NCBI GenBank assembly: GCA_037447655.1
Contig: JBBHKE010000310.1
Span: 1 to 64,000, forward strand
Source of the DNA: Zygnema cylindricum
Lineage: Eukaryota; Streptophyta; Zygnematophyceae; Zygnematales; Zygnemataceae
Direction of reading: 5' to 3'
Length of the DNA stretch: 64,000 nt
In this document: positions 10,107 to 21,740 of the stretch, in pieces
Layout of the letters: every line of letters begins with the position of its first letter
How positions within the stretch are numbered: position 1 is the stretch's first letter
Notes under the pieces: generated by a model
What the model saw: the letters and a program-made list of their open reading frames with translations, nothing else
Told to the model about the DNA's origin: nothing
Databases searched by the model: none
Made by a program: the position numbers and the translations under genes

Positions 10107-12382
10107 ACGACCAGTTTGACTTTCTTAACTTTTCCACTGGCTTCGTGTTTGCCGGCGAAACTGCGGAAACTAAACTCGTTTCACATTTTTTCTGGCTTCG
10201 AAACTGCGGGTATGCTTCTCCAAACCCGTTAATGGTTACACGGCGGCACGCTATTCCTTGATAGGAAATTACATGTTCCGCTGCGGTCCATGTAATCCAG
10301 TTTTACGTGTTGACAGCTCAGAAATATCTACTGGATATTTGACAAATGCGACCGGCCTCGATCTGCGTTTTTTCCGCCAATAGACGTTTGTTTTTAGCAT
10401 TACTAATTACGACAGCAAGTGCGATATCATTGATGGTTTTGTCTTTTGCTAAGATTTAGTGTATTTGTTCTTAGTTTAACATCATTGAATACTACAAGGA
10501 AGCTCTTGGAGAGCCACGTCTACAATGTATCATTATCTATCCGTACATAAAACAATGGCGATCTATTCCAGTTACGAAACTAAAAAGCTGTTTCAACCTA
10601 ACGAAGTCTCTCATGGAATCTCACCCTCCGCCATAAGGTGCAGCACGTATCGGAACGATACGATTCGATATGCAAAACTAGCCGGAATTAAACACGGTCC
10701 CTTTCCACCTGAAGGGAACGTGTCCATCGTGGTTTCCACATTATGGGGATGCATAATGTATCGCATTTCAGCATTTCCAGGTGGATTTCGGACCGTCGAT
10801 CGCGATCTCAGATTCTGCCAGCCCGTGATGTCGTGCGCTGCTGGCTGCTTCGATGTACGGATCATCTGGCACGTGGCGAAAGATTGTATTTCTTGATTTC
10901 TTCCCATTTGTCTTCACGACTGCCAGCTTAAAAGAGTGCCCGAAACCAGAGTTGACTTCATCCTCTTTTTCCGCTGACCACATTCGATCACCGTTGAGGT
11001 ATGACGCTTTTGATCTCGTCCGTCGATTTTCTGAACTGGGGCGTGTAACGACCTGTACGAAACCGACTACTAAAGGGGCGAAGGGAAATGGCTACTGTAC
11101 TGTCGGGAAGCTGCCGATGGACTCAATTTGAAGCAGCCGCTTGGAGAATTTTGATTGGCTGAGAGAGACCGGTAAAGAGTTTTTTGGCCACCTGTCATCG
11201 AGTCGGCCTGCCACATCGTATGGAATCCGGATGCGGACAAAGCTGTTTCGGCAGGTCGCTCAAGGTGACCGATGCATACGTATGACCATGCGATGGTAAA
11301 GCCGACAAAAAAAGTCATTTGTCGTATCTGCCTTTTTGCATGTGAGAGTTAGGGCTAGTATGGTCAGGTGAAGAATTTGTCATTAATGTTCTTCATGCGT
11401 CAACATTGATTGGGCAAGTACAAAACTTCAGTATTCGTACCCGCAAAAAAAGATCAAATTATCAGTAATGTGATTGGCTAATTTTTTTGAGATTGACTGA
11501 CACGTCACTCTTATTACAGAAACTTATGTTTTTACTGCACTTGTTCCGCCTAATCTCAATTGGTCGGTGCGTCATCCCTTGAAAAAATAGTTGTCTGTAC
11601 GTCATGCAACTTTGCCACGTTCGAAAATTGATTCAGGGGGCAAACTCCAAAGGTCTATGAACCATTTTCAACCTATCACACCGTACCGATTTGTTGCTCG
11701 AATTGTCTGTTTCTATGCCCGCCGGCCGTTCCAGGTCTGTCCTTTCGGCCTGCCGTTCCATAATTTTTCCGTGCTCCTGTACGAAAAAGCATGAAACATA
11801 CGTATCGTACGGTCTGTACGACCTGTACGAAACTATGTATTGCTTTGTGACATCTGCATGAAAGCTGTCTCTGCAGCTGGCAAATATTTGGAGAATCTCA
11901 GCTTTATAGCTTGTAACAGTACAAGCTATTGCAGAGTTGCTGGAACCTGACCAAAAAGTAGAATGGCTCCGGAGACTCTACAAGAATCATTTGCTGCTGA
12001 ATGGATTTGACTTGAGTATTCGTTGCAGAGACAAGTAAAAAATAAGCAACGCGGAGAAGCTTTTTCCGCGTTAACAAATAACAAATAATAACAACTGTTT
12101 GTTAGCTGGAGGGAGATAGATGATAGCAGCAAGCAGAGAATGATCAAGAGATGGTTGTAAGTTTTTTTTTTAAGCGGAAGCAAGTCCAGGCCTTCGCTTT
12201 TTAGCTGAATGGTTACTTAATTACTGAAAGTTTCTTAGTTTTACAGGCAGCAAGCAAGCAGGTCACACTTACAAACTATTTACTTGAAAAGTTAAAAAAG
12301 TCTTAAAATCTTGAGTCAACGTTTTAAGCTCAGAGTCTTGGGAAGAAGCCTATGATTGCCACGTCAGCAGTTGCAGGCATCC
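10107..12382. other. Upstream region of the pyrophosphatase-like gene
   Basis: No convincing coding exon. Open frames at 10525-10931 overlap on both strands and look random. The 5' UTR and promoter of the following gene presumably lie near its right end. TACGA/GTACG motifs are frequent at 11775-11835. Confidence 0.4.
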
Positions 12383-15300
12383 ATGGCGCCTGATTGCCAA
12401 GCAGCAAATCCTTACTGTTCTCGAATAATGTCTAATCTTGAAGAAACTTTTTCTGCTTGTTCCCTTGCAACATCTGATGAAGTAGTATCACCTCGGTCGT
12501 CTTTGAGACTTCACCTGAATTTCGACGAAGTTGCCACGTCATCATCTTCAAATTCTTCTCCGTTCACACTCCAACCAATAGAATTTGGACCATCAGGAAC
12601 TCTTCAACACCGTGTTATGTTTCTTGACAATTTCGGTAATCCAGGATCACCGTATCATGACTTACCTCTCAATGCCGGTCCAGGGTTACTAAATTTTGTG
12701 TGTCTTACTCCTCAAGGCGGTTGGATTGAATATGAACCGGCGGAAAATGAACCTTTTACGCCTCTTCGAATACGTAATAGGAGAGGAAGGCCCTCTCATT
12801 TTGCAGAAGATTGCCAGTCATGGAATTTTGGATTCTTACCACAAACTTGCGCTAATCGAGAGTCTTTTAAAGAAGTAAAAGATCCATGGGGTCGAATGTC
12901 ACAAGGCTGGAGCGGTCCTGTGGAGGTTGTGGAGGTTGGGGTGAGAACCGCGAAGACGGGAGAAGTTTACCCTGTGAAACCTTTGGGAGCTTTTTGTGTA
13001 TTCGACGGAGAAGGCCGTCATTCTTGGAAACTTCTTGCAATATCTGTACAAGAGGAGGATAATGATATACAATGTTTCAGTTTACTGGAAGACCTCTTCT
13101 CGGGATTGTCAAATACATTGAATGAGGTCCGGGAATGGTTGAAAACATGCCACGTGGATATTGAAGCAGGTCTGTTTTCTGTCCGTTTCTTTCATTCTAC
13201 GTGTCTGTCCGCGGTCAGGAATTTCTTTTCGCGTGAATTGTGCAATCATATGAAAGGCAATGCTTTTGTATCATTTTTGTTTTTTTGCTTGAATTTTGCA
13301 AGCATTTAAAAGGCAATGCTTTTATTATCTCGTTCATGCTTTTCTCTCTGCTTGAATTTTGCAATCATATAAAATGCGATTCTGTTATTATGAAAATTGC
13401 AACTATTGCATTCTACCTTCGCAATCGCATTTTACATTTTACTCAATCTCATTTTTCTGCCAGTTTGTCTGTTCTGTTATTTATATTTTTGCCGAGTCAT
13501 GTTACTAGCTATATGTCCTTGTTAATTCTGCGGAAAAGTTGGTTTTGTTCTAATGCTGGTTTCAAGCATTAACCTTTTTAGACGACCAATTTTAATGTTT
13601 TTTGCGGACTAAATTTAAAAATGTAGAAAGCACGTTCGGTTTGACTACATTATTTGGCTTGTAAGACGCATCAATTGTTTTTGTTTTCATAAAGTCTAAA
13701 AATGGAACAATCGGGCCACTGCTGTTTATTTGTCAGTGTTGGACTAAGAGATTTTTTACAAATTGGAAAGGTGTAATGGAGTTGTGTTAACACTCGGGTG
13801 AAAAAGATGGGGATTTTTTCCTTGTTTTGCTGTTTGTTTGAATGAGGGGATATATTACACTGCAAATGTTTTCATGTATACTTTAACTCTCCTAAACTTA
13901 TTGAGAAAGCCAGTAGTTGCAAAGTTGAGTAAATGTGACAGAATGGTCACCAGAATAAAATGGGATTCTTTTATTGTTTAAAAAATCGCATCAATTTTGT
14001 CCTTTCTTTTGTCTAAAATTTGTTGCAGTTTGCCTGCTTGAGGATTGCAGATGCTGAACAAAAATTGCACACACAGTGTCATCAATGGACTTTCGTTCAT
14101 GATGTTGATTTGAGTGTCTTTGTTTATTTAAGTGGGGTTTTGTAATGTCCCTTTGATCAGCTCGGTCCTCAAAATATGCTGCTTTTCCCTTTTATTTACA
14201 AACCCACGATGATACTGGTCTGAGGTTAACTTTTGGTGTGAGGTACATGTTTCTTAGTCCGTTCTTAAGTCATTATCTTATTCAACCGCATATTCATGAT
14301 TTTAGTTCTGGTGGAATAGTGTATAGGGTAATTATACGTATGCTATCACTGGTGATGCTGGCCAGTACTCAGTGTTCTTGTACAAAAAAAATGTTCGAGT
14401 TTTACAAGTCGGACACTTTTCTGTACGATTTCTATGATTACTATGCCGGTAATGCCAGTTACAGAGCAACTATTATTCTCCCGTTATGGAAACATCCAGG
14501 ATTAGAATTGATTATTGGTTGGAAGGAGCTTGGGTGACAGTTCAGATCTGGATGAAATGGTGTATCTTTGCATTCACTTATGCTTCTGGAATTCCTTGCA
14601 CTGATTCTGATGTTAGTCACTCTGTTACAGGATTAAGAATAATTGGGTTTGAAATAAATTCTTTCTGGCAGTACCAGATTCTTGAATCTTTTTTTTGTCA
14701 AAGGTTGCAGGTGATCCAGAAAATAGCTGGATTTACATGATTAAGATCAGATTGGTTTAAAAAACAAAATTCTGATGGTCATTCCGGACTTCTGACATGT
14801 TTTTTTGCCAAGAATTGCAGGTGATTCAGAAAATTGCTTACGAAATGGCACACAGCCAGTGGGAGCCCAGGCAGCAGTTCATGTGGTAGAGGAGGCTCAT
14901 TCTATATGGAGACAATGCACGGAGAGCAGAGACCCTAAGGCCTCCTGGAGCTCGGAGTTCGAATCGGCCCTAACTGCTTCAGATTTTGAGAAATTATGGG
15001 AGAAATATACAGCAGATGCAAGCCGGGTTCGCATTAGTTTGAGTGGTTCCCATCAGACTTCCCTGATGCACTTAGTTAGAGCCTGGGCCGACTCCTCTGA
15101 GGAAGATGTTTTAGATGTTTCGGGGAAATTGTCAGGGAAAAATGTTTCAGGGGTGAGTACAAGTGACAGAAAAGAGGAGAAGGAAGGCTCCGGAAAAGAG
15201 TCGTCGAAGTTTACAGGGCTTAAAGCAGGCATTAAAATGGCACAACTTTGGAAATTGGTAGTCAATGCTATACGCCCTTCTCATACCGATGCAGCCCAAT

Positions 15301-16328
15301 CATCGTCTTCTTCAACACGGTCAGGAGTTAGAGTTCGAAGCATATCAAGGCCAATAACTCGGAGAAAATCCCTTCCAGTAACTGGTTTTGATATGAAGGG
15401 ACCATCCGAGGATGTCGTCGACCGCGGAGAGAGGTTTTTCTCTACAGGACATGCTCAAAGAGGCTCTGTCAGTGCCACATTTTCTCTTTCTCTGTCACGT
15501 ACCAGTACAAGCCCTAAGAGAAATTACAGTCTCCCATCTGACGACGGTTCTTCCAGTCCTGGACAAGACTGGCCCGGTGTTTCGAGCTTTTCCCAGGGGC
15601 CGAGGTCAGGTCCTTTACAGGCTTCATACGAATCGTCAGAGAGAGACATCGGTTTTAACGGTGTTCGAAGAGCTGCGAGACTCCGTAGAGCTTCTTCACT
15701 GACTGCCACTTTCTTAGAGGCTACACTTCGAGGTTCGAGTCCCTTAACTGCCATTAAATTACATGGGACCAGTGCACCTGAACATGCACCCATTTTTAGT
15801 CTCAGTAGTGCTGGAGACTTGGCTCAACCAGAAGCGTCCCGATCATGTGTACGTTCTACTCCAGAAGGTCACCAAGACCAGGCTTTAGAGATTCGGAAAC
15901 AAAGAGGTTTTCGTGTCCGATCGCAACAATCTCATCCTATCCACCGCACACCGTTAAACTTAAGTGTTGATATGCGAGAGGGAAATTTCAATTCGAATTC
16001 TCGAGACTTGCAAGCAGCACTGTGTGAAGGAGCTTGTCCTCCTACTTCAACAGCCTCTCCTTATTTTGGAAGCTCAGGACCGTTGGATACACAAATGTAT
16101 TTTGGGAGATTTACGGAACCTCTTCCTACTATTGATTCGTCGGACGAGATTTGTCGACCGCAAAGCAACATAAAGCGTTCGAGTACTTCCAGTCGTCTTT
16201 CACCGAAATTGTCCGGTCCTCTCTCGGCTAAAGTTACTCTCACCAAGGGTTTAGTAGAGAGGTTGAGAGAACAATCTCAGGCAAAGGATGGGGCAAGCTC
16301 TGTAACGACTATTGAAGGGAAAATATGA
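12383..16328 (+). CDS. Family I pyrophosphatase-like pseudoenzyme with Ser/Arg-rich tail
   Basis: Two exons, 12383-13169 and 14821-16328, give 764 residues with a phase-1 GT-AG junction. I chose the ATG at 12383 (context ATCCATGG). Residues about 75-305 follow eukaryotic soluble inorganic pyrophosphatase: YHDLPL, WNFGFLPQT, VKPLGAFCVFDGEG, SWKLLAI, and, across the splice, GDSEN then VHVVEEAHSIW. The catalytic motif DxDPxxD (GDNDPIDV in yeast) reads GWSGPVEV, so its aspartates are Trp, Gly and Glu; the tyrosine of HNYG is Phe, and the Glu of VVEIP is Leu. Hydrolysis is therefore unlikely, and a binding or regulatory role is my inference. The remaining 450 or so residues are Ser/Arg-rich and without a known domain, with repeated basic-serine motifs (RRKSLP, KRNYSLP, RRASSL). 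Absence of internal stops argues against a pseudogene. Confidence 0.8.
14688..14845 (+). other. Duplicated 3' splice site in the pyrophosphatase-like intron
   Basis: A pyrimidine run, then GGTTGCAG, then GTGATCCAGAAAATAGCTGG (ending near 14730) is repeated 110 bases later as AATTGCAG, then GTGATTCAGAAAATTGCTTA. Both acceptors are in the same phase. The downstream one continues into the long exon; the upstream one would give GDPENSW and then a stop at about 14760, yielding a protein of about 280 residues without the tail. Confidence 0.6.
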
Positions 16329-16995
16329 AGTAAGTTTAGTTACATATTTCCTATGTTAAACGAGGAAAGTAGAGACAAGTAGTAGACGACTCATAGGCAA
16401 GTAGAGACTCGATAGCTTTTTGGTCGTCTGTAGATGAATAAGGAGCTAACGATGACAATAATGTTTTATTACATAAGGTGCTTTCTCGGGAACAATTTTC
16501 GTCAACAAGACAGTTGTCCGGTGGTGTTATCCGGTGTTGTGCCGCAAGCTTTTTGAATCGGGGCAGTAGCAGCAATTCAGATTTTTTCTTTACCCCTTTT
16601 TTTGTTTAAGATAGTCGATCTTTTGACTGGTTCCACCATGTAACACTAATTGAGATTCTTATACTGAAGGATTCGGCCGAGCCTAATTTCTAGTTACTTG
16701 GCAAAACTAATCGTCGCTCAAACTTGTTAGCTGAATTTTGGACTGTCATTTGGTCAAAAATGTTAAACCAATAGTATAGTTTGAGCATGTGGTTGGGACT
16801 TATGGGTGTTATGAGGATGATGTTATTCTAACGTGTGCAAGAACATGAAGGATCTTGTTGTGAAGATAATAGAGGTTTGATACGGAGATTTGATAAGCAA
16901 TATGAGCAACAAGGTTGGAAGTTGAAATCAACAAGGTTGGAAGTTGAAATCAAAGTTCACCAAGCCCGTTGGGGAAATTGCAGTTTACAGATAAC
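16329..16995 (+). other. 3' flank of pyrophosphatase-like gene
   Basis: Presumed 3' UTR and spacer without coding signal. A block CAAGGTTGGAAGTTGAAATCA is tandemly repeated at about 16913-16956. Confidence 0.4.
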
Positions 16996-17197
16996 TATAC
17001 CGCTCATCGTTCTGAGTGTTAATAACACTAATTCGGTCGCGACTTTTTTTGGCCAAGAATCACAAAATAGAGTTAACAACATTATTTAAGGACGTGGACT
17101 ACAATCTGCCACACCTACTTGTACTAAATTCGTATTATTAATTATAATTTCGCATAACACTAATAAATCTTTAACGCTAATAACGATGAGCGGTGTA
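16996..17197. mobile_element. MITE of the CACCGC / TA family
   Basis: Inverted ends TATACCGCTCATCGTT (left) and AACGATGAGCGGTGTA (right) are bounded by TA, about 200 bp apart. The interior has the family's GTTAATAACACTAATTCGG stretch and no coding capacity. TA boundaries and size suggest a Tc1/mariner-type non-autonomous element. Confidence 0.75.
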
Positions 17198-17529
17198 GTT
17201 TTCCACGAAACTACCTTGTGATGGCGGCATTCATATATAAATACATAGATGTATTTTTTCAATTGCGGTCTATTTACTTGCTACAATTATCTTTATCTTC
17301 TCGATTCATCTAAATGCAGTCTTAATGAAAAAACAGTGCTTAATATTCAAAGTAATTGGAACTATGCATCAATAACTGCAATAATTGCATTAGTAACTGG
17401 AAACATGCATGATTTATTTGTTATGAGAGGAAGTGGCATCTACAATAATCTCTTAGGCTCTTGGAGCCCACGAAAATGTGAAGTTTAGGTTCAAAAGTTT
17501 AGATTCAGTACTAAGCAAAAACAGGGTTC

Positions 17530-17775
17530 ATGAAATTTGTCGTCGAGTCGAGAAGGAAAAGACCGACTTTAGTAGACAAAATAGATAATAGTCGGTCATT
17601 AATCCAGTCTCTTAAATGGAAAGGCCGTTTCCCAAAAGCTTGGGATTCTGCCATTCTGGCACGTATTGCTTCCTCAGTGGAACTACAGTGCAATAGTCGC
17701 CGTGATCATCATCATTTGCATCTTCATCCTTTAATGACGACAAAAATTTATAACAGGAGCGCTGTAGGCCTGTAG
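17530..17775 (+). CDS. Small open reading frame, uncertain
   Basis: An ATG frame of 81 residues starting MKFVVESRRKRP contains a central stretch (SLKWKGRFPKAWDSAILARI) with balanced composition that reads like protein, then a histidine-rich end (HHHLHLH). I do not recognise a family. It could be an exon of an unseen gene, a relic, or chance. No splice pattern could be assigned. Confidence 0.2.
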   Translation: MKFVVESRRKRPTLVDKIDNSRSLIQSLKWKGRFPKAWDSAILARIASSVELQCNSRRDHHHLHLHPLMTTKIYNRSAVGL

Positions 17776-18244
17776 CTGTTCTCATCGATACTGTTAAAAT
17801 TTTCCACAGGCCGTCACAATTGTCTGGATTTCGAAAACATCTGTTTTACGACGGACTTGACGTCAAATGATGACCGGCACAGCTCACGGCGCGGGAGAAT
17901 CATCCAAAGATAGATCGGACGGTCAGGATTACATCAGAGAAATCTGGTACTCTCGCTGTCGTTGACAATCCGCGCTCTAAAACTTGCCGCGCAGGCATTG
18001 TTGACAGCCGGGATCTCACGTTTCCATGGGCTATCGACAACTCCCAGCTGGACGACAAAGAAACGGAGGGTTCAGGACATCGGACGTGCGCGTCTGCGGA
18101 AGAGTTATCCTGTGGTGACGACCGTCAGATCGTTGACCCGGGATTTCCTACTGCCAGTGCGTGCGTACAAAAAGATTCTTTCGAGATTCGAAACGATTAT
18201 ACGGTCACGGTTCCAGGTCACGACTGGATGGATTTTCGATATAG
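17776..18244. other. Spacer, no gene seen
   Basis: Moderately GC-richer than its surroundings, with one open frame at 17962-18384 that runs into the MITE and has no recognisable similarity. Confidence 0.35.
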
Positions 18245-18788
18245 TACACCGCCAATCGTTATTAGCGTTGTGTACGCTAATTCCGTCCCGCTTTTTTTTC
18301 TTTTTATTCTCCATTAGTGTAGTTCATTCTATTTTTTTCTTTATTCTATTTAGGGTTGTTTTCAGTACGTTGTCTCTTAAATAGAGTGGTGTACGGTCAG
18401 TGTCAGACCGTACATAAATGTACCTTTTTAAGTTAAAAAGTACAATAAATTAGTTTTAGTAACCGCGGACGCATGAGAATGTGCGTTCTAAAAAGGAAAA
18501 AAAACCAGGTCGTAAAAAATCCCGCTCGCACATATTCGTCCGACAGCCGCGTTTCGACCGTGTGAATGTACGATTTGTGTACGATTTGTCAGATTTTGTA
18601 CGAATACCTATATTAGTGTAGGCATGTTTGCGACCGACATCTTTTTTTTCAAAGATCCAAATTACCATAACCAAACAATTAGAATGTATGATTTTTTCCA
18701 AAATTTTCAAATTCTTAAATAGCGTACACCACGGTAATTATTTTTATACGCTAAAAAAACTTACACGCTAATAACGATTGGCGGTGTA
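18245..18788. mobile_element. MITE of the CACCGC / TA family, large copy
   Basis: The left end TACACCGCCAATCGTTATTAG and the right end TAATAACGATTGGCGGTGTA are near-perfect inverted repeats bounded by TA, 544 bp in total. No transposase is encoded; the interior is AT-rich with a GTACGGTCAG.....CTGACCGTAC-like palindrome at about 18395-18415. Confidence 0.8.
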
Positions 18789-19551
18789 CAGCAAAAAAAT
18801 ACAGAAAAAAAGTACAGTGCGACAATGTTTGAGTGATATCGAAAGTGAACAATATCTTTATACAAATGCCGTACGATTGTCAATATCTGAGTGAGACAAA
18901 GCGAGGAGTGGCTTCAGGAGAGAAATGTGGTGTCAAAACTCAAATTAGGAGTGTGTACCTAGTACCTTTAAAATTAATGACGCTATTTTAGTATTTTCTC
19001 GGTCCAGTGCTGGGACTGCGGCAGCTTTTTTATGTGGTTTAACCGTCAATACTGTAAAATATGTTTTTCCTCTTTCCACGGAGACTGACAGAAAATGTCG
19101 CGACACAAAATTAAAACGTTTGATCCTCTGGTTTAAAACGTGCAATAATTTCATGCGGAGCCCGGCGTCCGCGATTAAAATTTTCCGTGCGAAGAGTTCC
19201 CACAGCTGCACGAAATTTCCCGCACAAATTTTTACCATTTAAGAATTGTACGAACTCTAGGGTGATGTTCCATCAAGACAGTTTTGTCACGCGCTGACGT
19301 TCCATCAGGTCAAAACTAGAAACTTAAAAAAACCCTAAATAACCCAAAAAAACGCTAAAAAACCTTAAACCCTAAAAAGTAAAAACCTTATGATTGCAAT
19401 GGTTGGGAATGTTGAAGCCAATGCCATCGCAACAGAATTTTATGCGACCAATTAATTGTTGGTTGAAGAATTTGCATCAATGAGAACAAAAGCTTAAGAA
19501 GTGAAGGTACCTTTGATACCGTACTTCCATGCAAATTGAACTGGAAACAAT

Positions 19552-20055
19552 TACACCGCGCATCGAATTAGAGTAAATTACTCTAATTCGGTCGTTCGAA
19601 ATTTCGACTCTATCACATCAAATAGTGAAAATGATTCTAATTTTTTCATTATGCTATTTAAGGTAAGGCTTAATTAACGTTTTTAATTCTAATATATGTT
19701 CGTTTTAAATAGTGTGGAGTACGGACGGCGTCCGACCGTGCAAAATTGTACTTTTATAAGAAAAAAAGTACAAATAATGATTTAATACAGGCCATTATCA
19801 TGTAACTGCGTTTTAACAAGCCGCGTAGTGCAAACGTCATAGTGACGATAAACTGTACGTTTTGTCAGATTCTGTACAAATACCTTATTTACGGTAGAGG
19901 ATATTAGCTTGCCAAATTAGAGTACACCGCATAAATTAGAGTAAATTCCTTTTTGAAACAGTTCTATCACATAAATTAGAGTAAACTACTCTAATTATTT
20001 TTTTCTCTTTTTTTACTCTAATTTTTTCATTACTCTAATTACGATGCGCGGTGTA
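19552..20055. mobile_element. MITE of the CACCGC / TA family, possibly nested
   Basis: Left end TACACCGCGCATCG and right end CGATGCGCGGTGTA are exact inverted repeats bounded by TA. Inside, near 19919, a second left-type end (GTACACCGCATAAATTAGAG) appears, suggesting one copy inserted into another. The interior repeats ATTAGAGTAAA motifs in both orientations. Confidence 0.8.
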
Positions 20056-21740
20056 GCGGCACAGCGAGTTTAAAAAAAAAAACTAATTTTCAGCAGAGAG
20101 TATAAACGTCTGGAAATTTTGTGCCGCCGAGTTCATTTAACCGACTGCCAAGCTGGAAATTATCCGTCGACAAGGTTTGGACTTCGGACCTCCGGGTTCC
20201 AACTCGCCGGAAATGCACTCACATCCACAGAGGCGTTCACGGTCTTATGGTAGAATTCCATTAGACGAAAAGTGTGGTTCGTTACTGGACGCCGTACAAG
20301 ATCGTACATATTCGTACAGCGCCGTACCCTAATTTTTTTTTTGTCAGACGAAATATCGTTACTGGAAAGCTGTCGGGAAGCTCCAATGATGTAGGTGTAA
20401 TTCCTGGCCGTTGGATATTCCACTTTTTCACATCATCCAGTGTGACGATACTCTCCTCGCGAGGAGAGTTGTACGATACTAGACGTGTACCATTGGTACA
20501 CGTGAAAAAGCAAAAAAATATCCGCTTTGAACAAGCGATCACAGGTCTACACGTCGTATAGGCCATGTGCCTACGTCGTACGGCCCATGTGCCGCCTGCC
20601 ACGCTGGATGCAGGTGAGCCGAAAATATTTTGGCACGCTCCGTCTGACATCCACCGACATTCAAAGTTTGCCGCGTCTTTTTGCCATTCCGTTTCGAAAT
20701 TTTGATTTCCGTTTTCAAAATCAGAAATCTGGCCGTAAACTTTACGTACGAATCATTAACTACCTCCGGTCGTACAGATATTTCGTTCTCACTTTCCGTT
20801 TGAAGATTTTCTTTAAGATTTTCAAATCTGGACTCTAACCTACGTGGCGCCAATCATAATTGAGGAAGGTTTGTTACTGGCCCGACAAAATGGAATAGTC
20901 TTCCAGTAAACGCTGCCAGTAGAATTTTCCGTACATTTACTGGGACCGCCTAATGGAATTCTACCCTTAGGGGGGCTTCCTATCTTATTTGTTCTCTTGG
21001 TTTAACCGAAATTTTTGTTTTCTACCGCCACGCACGAGCGTTTTATCGCGACGTGCGACCTCCTACAAAACATTTTCTACTAAAAATCTGCCGCGTGTCA
21101 TCAATGAGTCCTAGACTGTAACTTCCTTTAAAACTTATCGTTACCTTCAAAGTTCAAACAGCGGCGCGTACTTTTATGAAACGCCAAGATTTACAGTACA
21201 AAATGTAAAGTATTCTACTGGTACAGATTTGCGGACAAAAAAAAATTTATGGACCGGGCGCTGCGGTACAATTGCGTGGAACTACGGGTAGGTTTTTGAG
21301 TTTTGAGAAGTTTTTGCGTCCGGTAAATTTTCACCGGCGAAGGGGTGAATCTGAAAAAAAGGGCGAAAAAAATTTCTGAGCCAATCACGTTTTGAATTAT
21401 CCCTAGGAAAACGTTTGTGTCGTCGAGTACAAGTTTTGCTCAAAATACAAAGCGGTGTAGGTAAAACAATAATCAGCTTCCTAAGCCAATGGTAAGTGGC
21501 CACGACGACAAACATTTGTCATGATTCCGCAGTTCCAGAACTGAGAGCCGACGGAACCCTAGCTTCGGTTCCATTACCGGCAAAATGTGCGCAACTGAGG
21601 AACTGACTTGACGGAATCACGGAACATACATAGACTTAACCAGACACACATAGACATACTGTAGTAGACATAGACATACTGCAGTATACATAGACTTTAT
21701 AGATTTAGGTTTCCTTGTCAGTCAAACTTTTTGAGCATCC
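20056..21740. other. Upstream region of the HemW-like gene
   Basis: No convincing exon. Overlapping frames at 20160-20853 on both strands look random. Two adjacent palindromes lie at 20450-20503. Just upstream of the start codon there is a short repeat of ACATAGACATACTG (about 21650-21690), probably part of the promoter or leader. Confidence 0.4.
20450..20503. repeat. Two adjacent near-perfect palindromes
   Basis: ACTCTCCTCGCGAGGAGAGT (20450-20469) is perfectly self-complementary. Fourteen bases later ACGTGTACCA-T-TGGTACACGT (20483-20503) is perfect apart from its central base. They could be protein-binding sites or fold-back DNA; no gene start lies next to them. Confidence 0.65.

Noticed and set aside
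19321-19378. Interstitial telomere repeat (CCCTAAA-like)
   Set aside because: The CCCTAAA-like words here, and at 23460-23580 and 27740-27840, are irregular and not in tandem, so this is A/C-rich sequence rather than a telomeric array.
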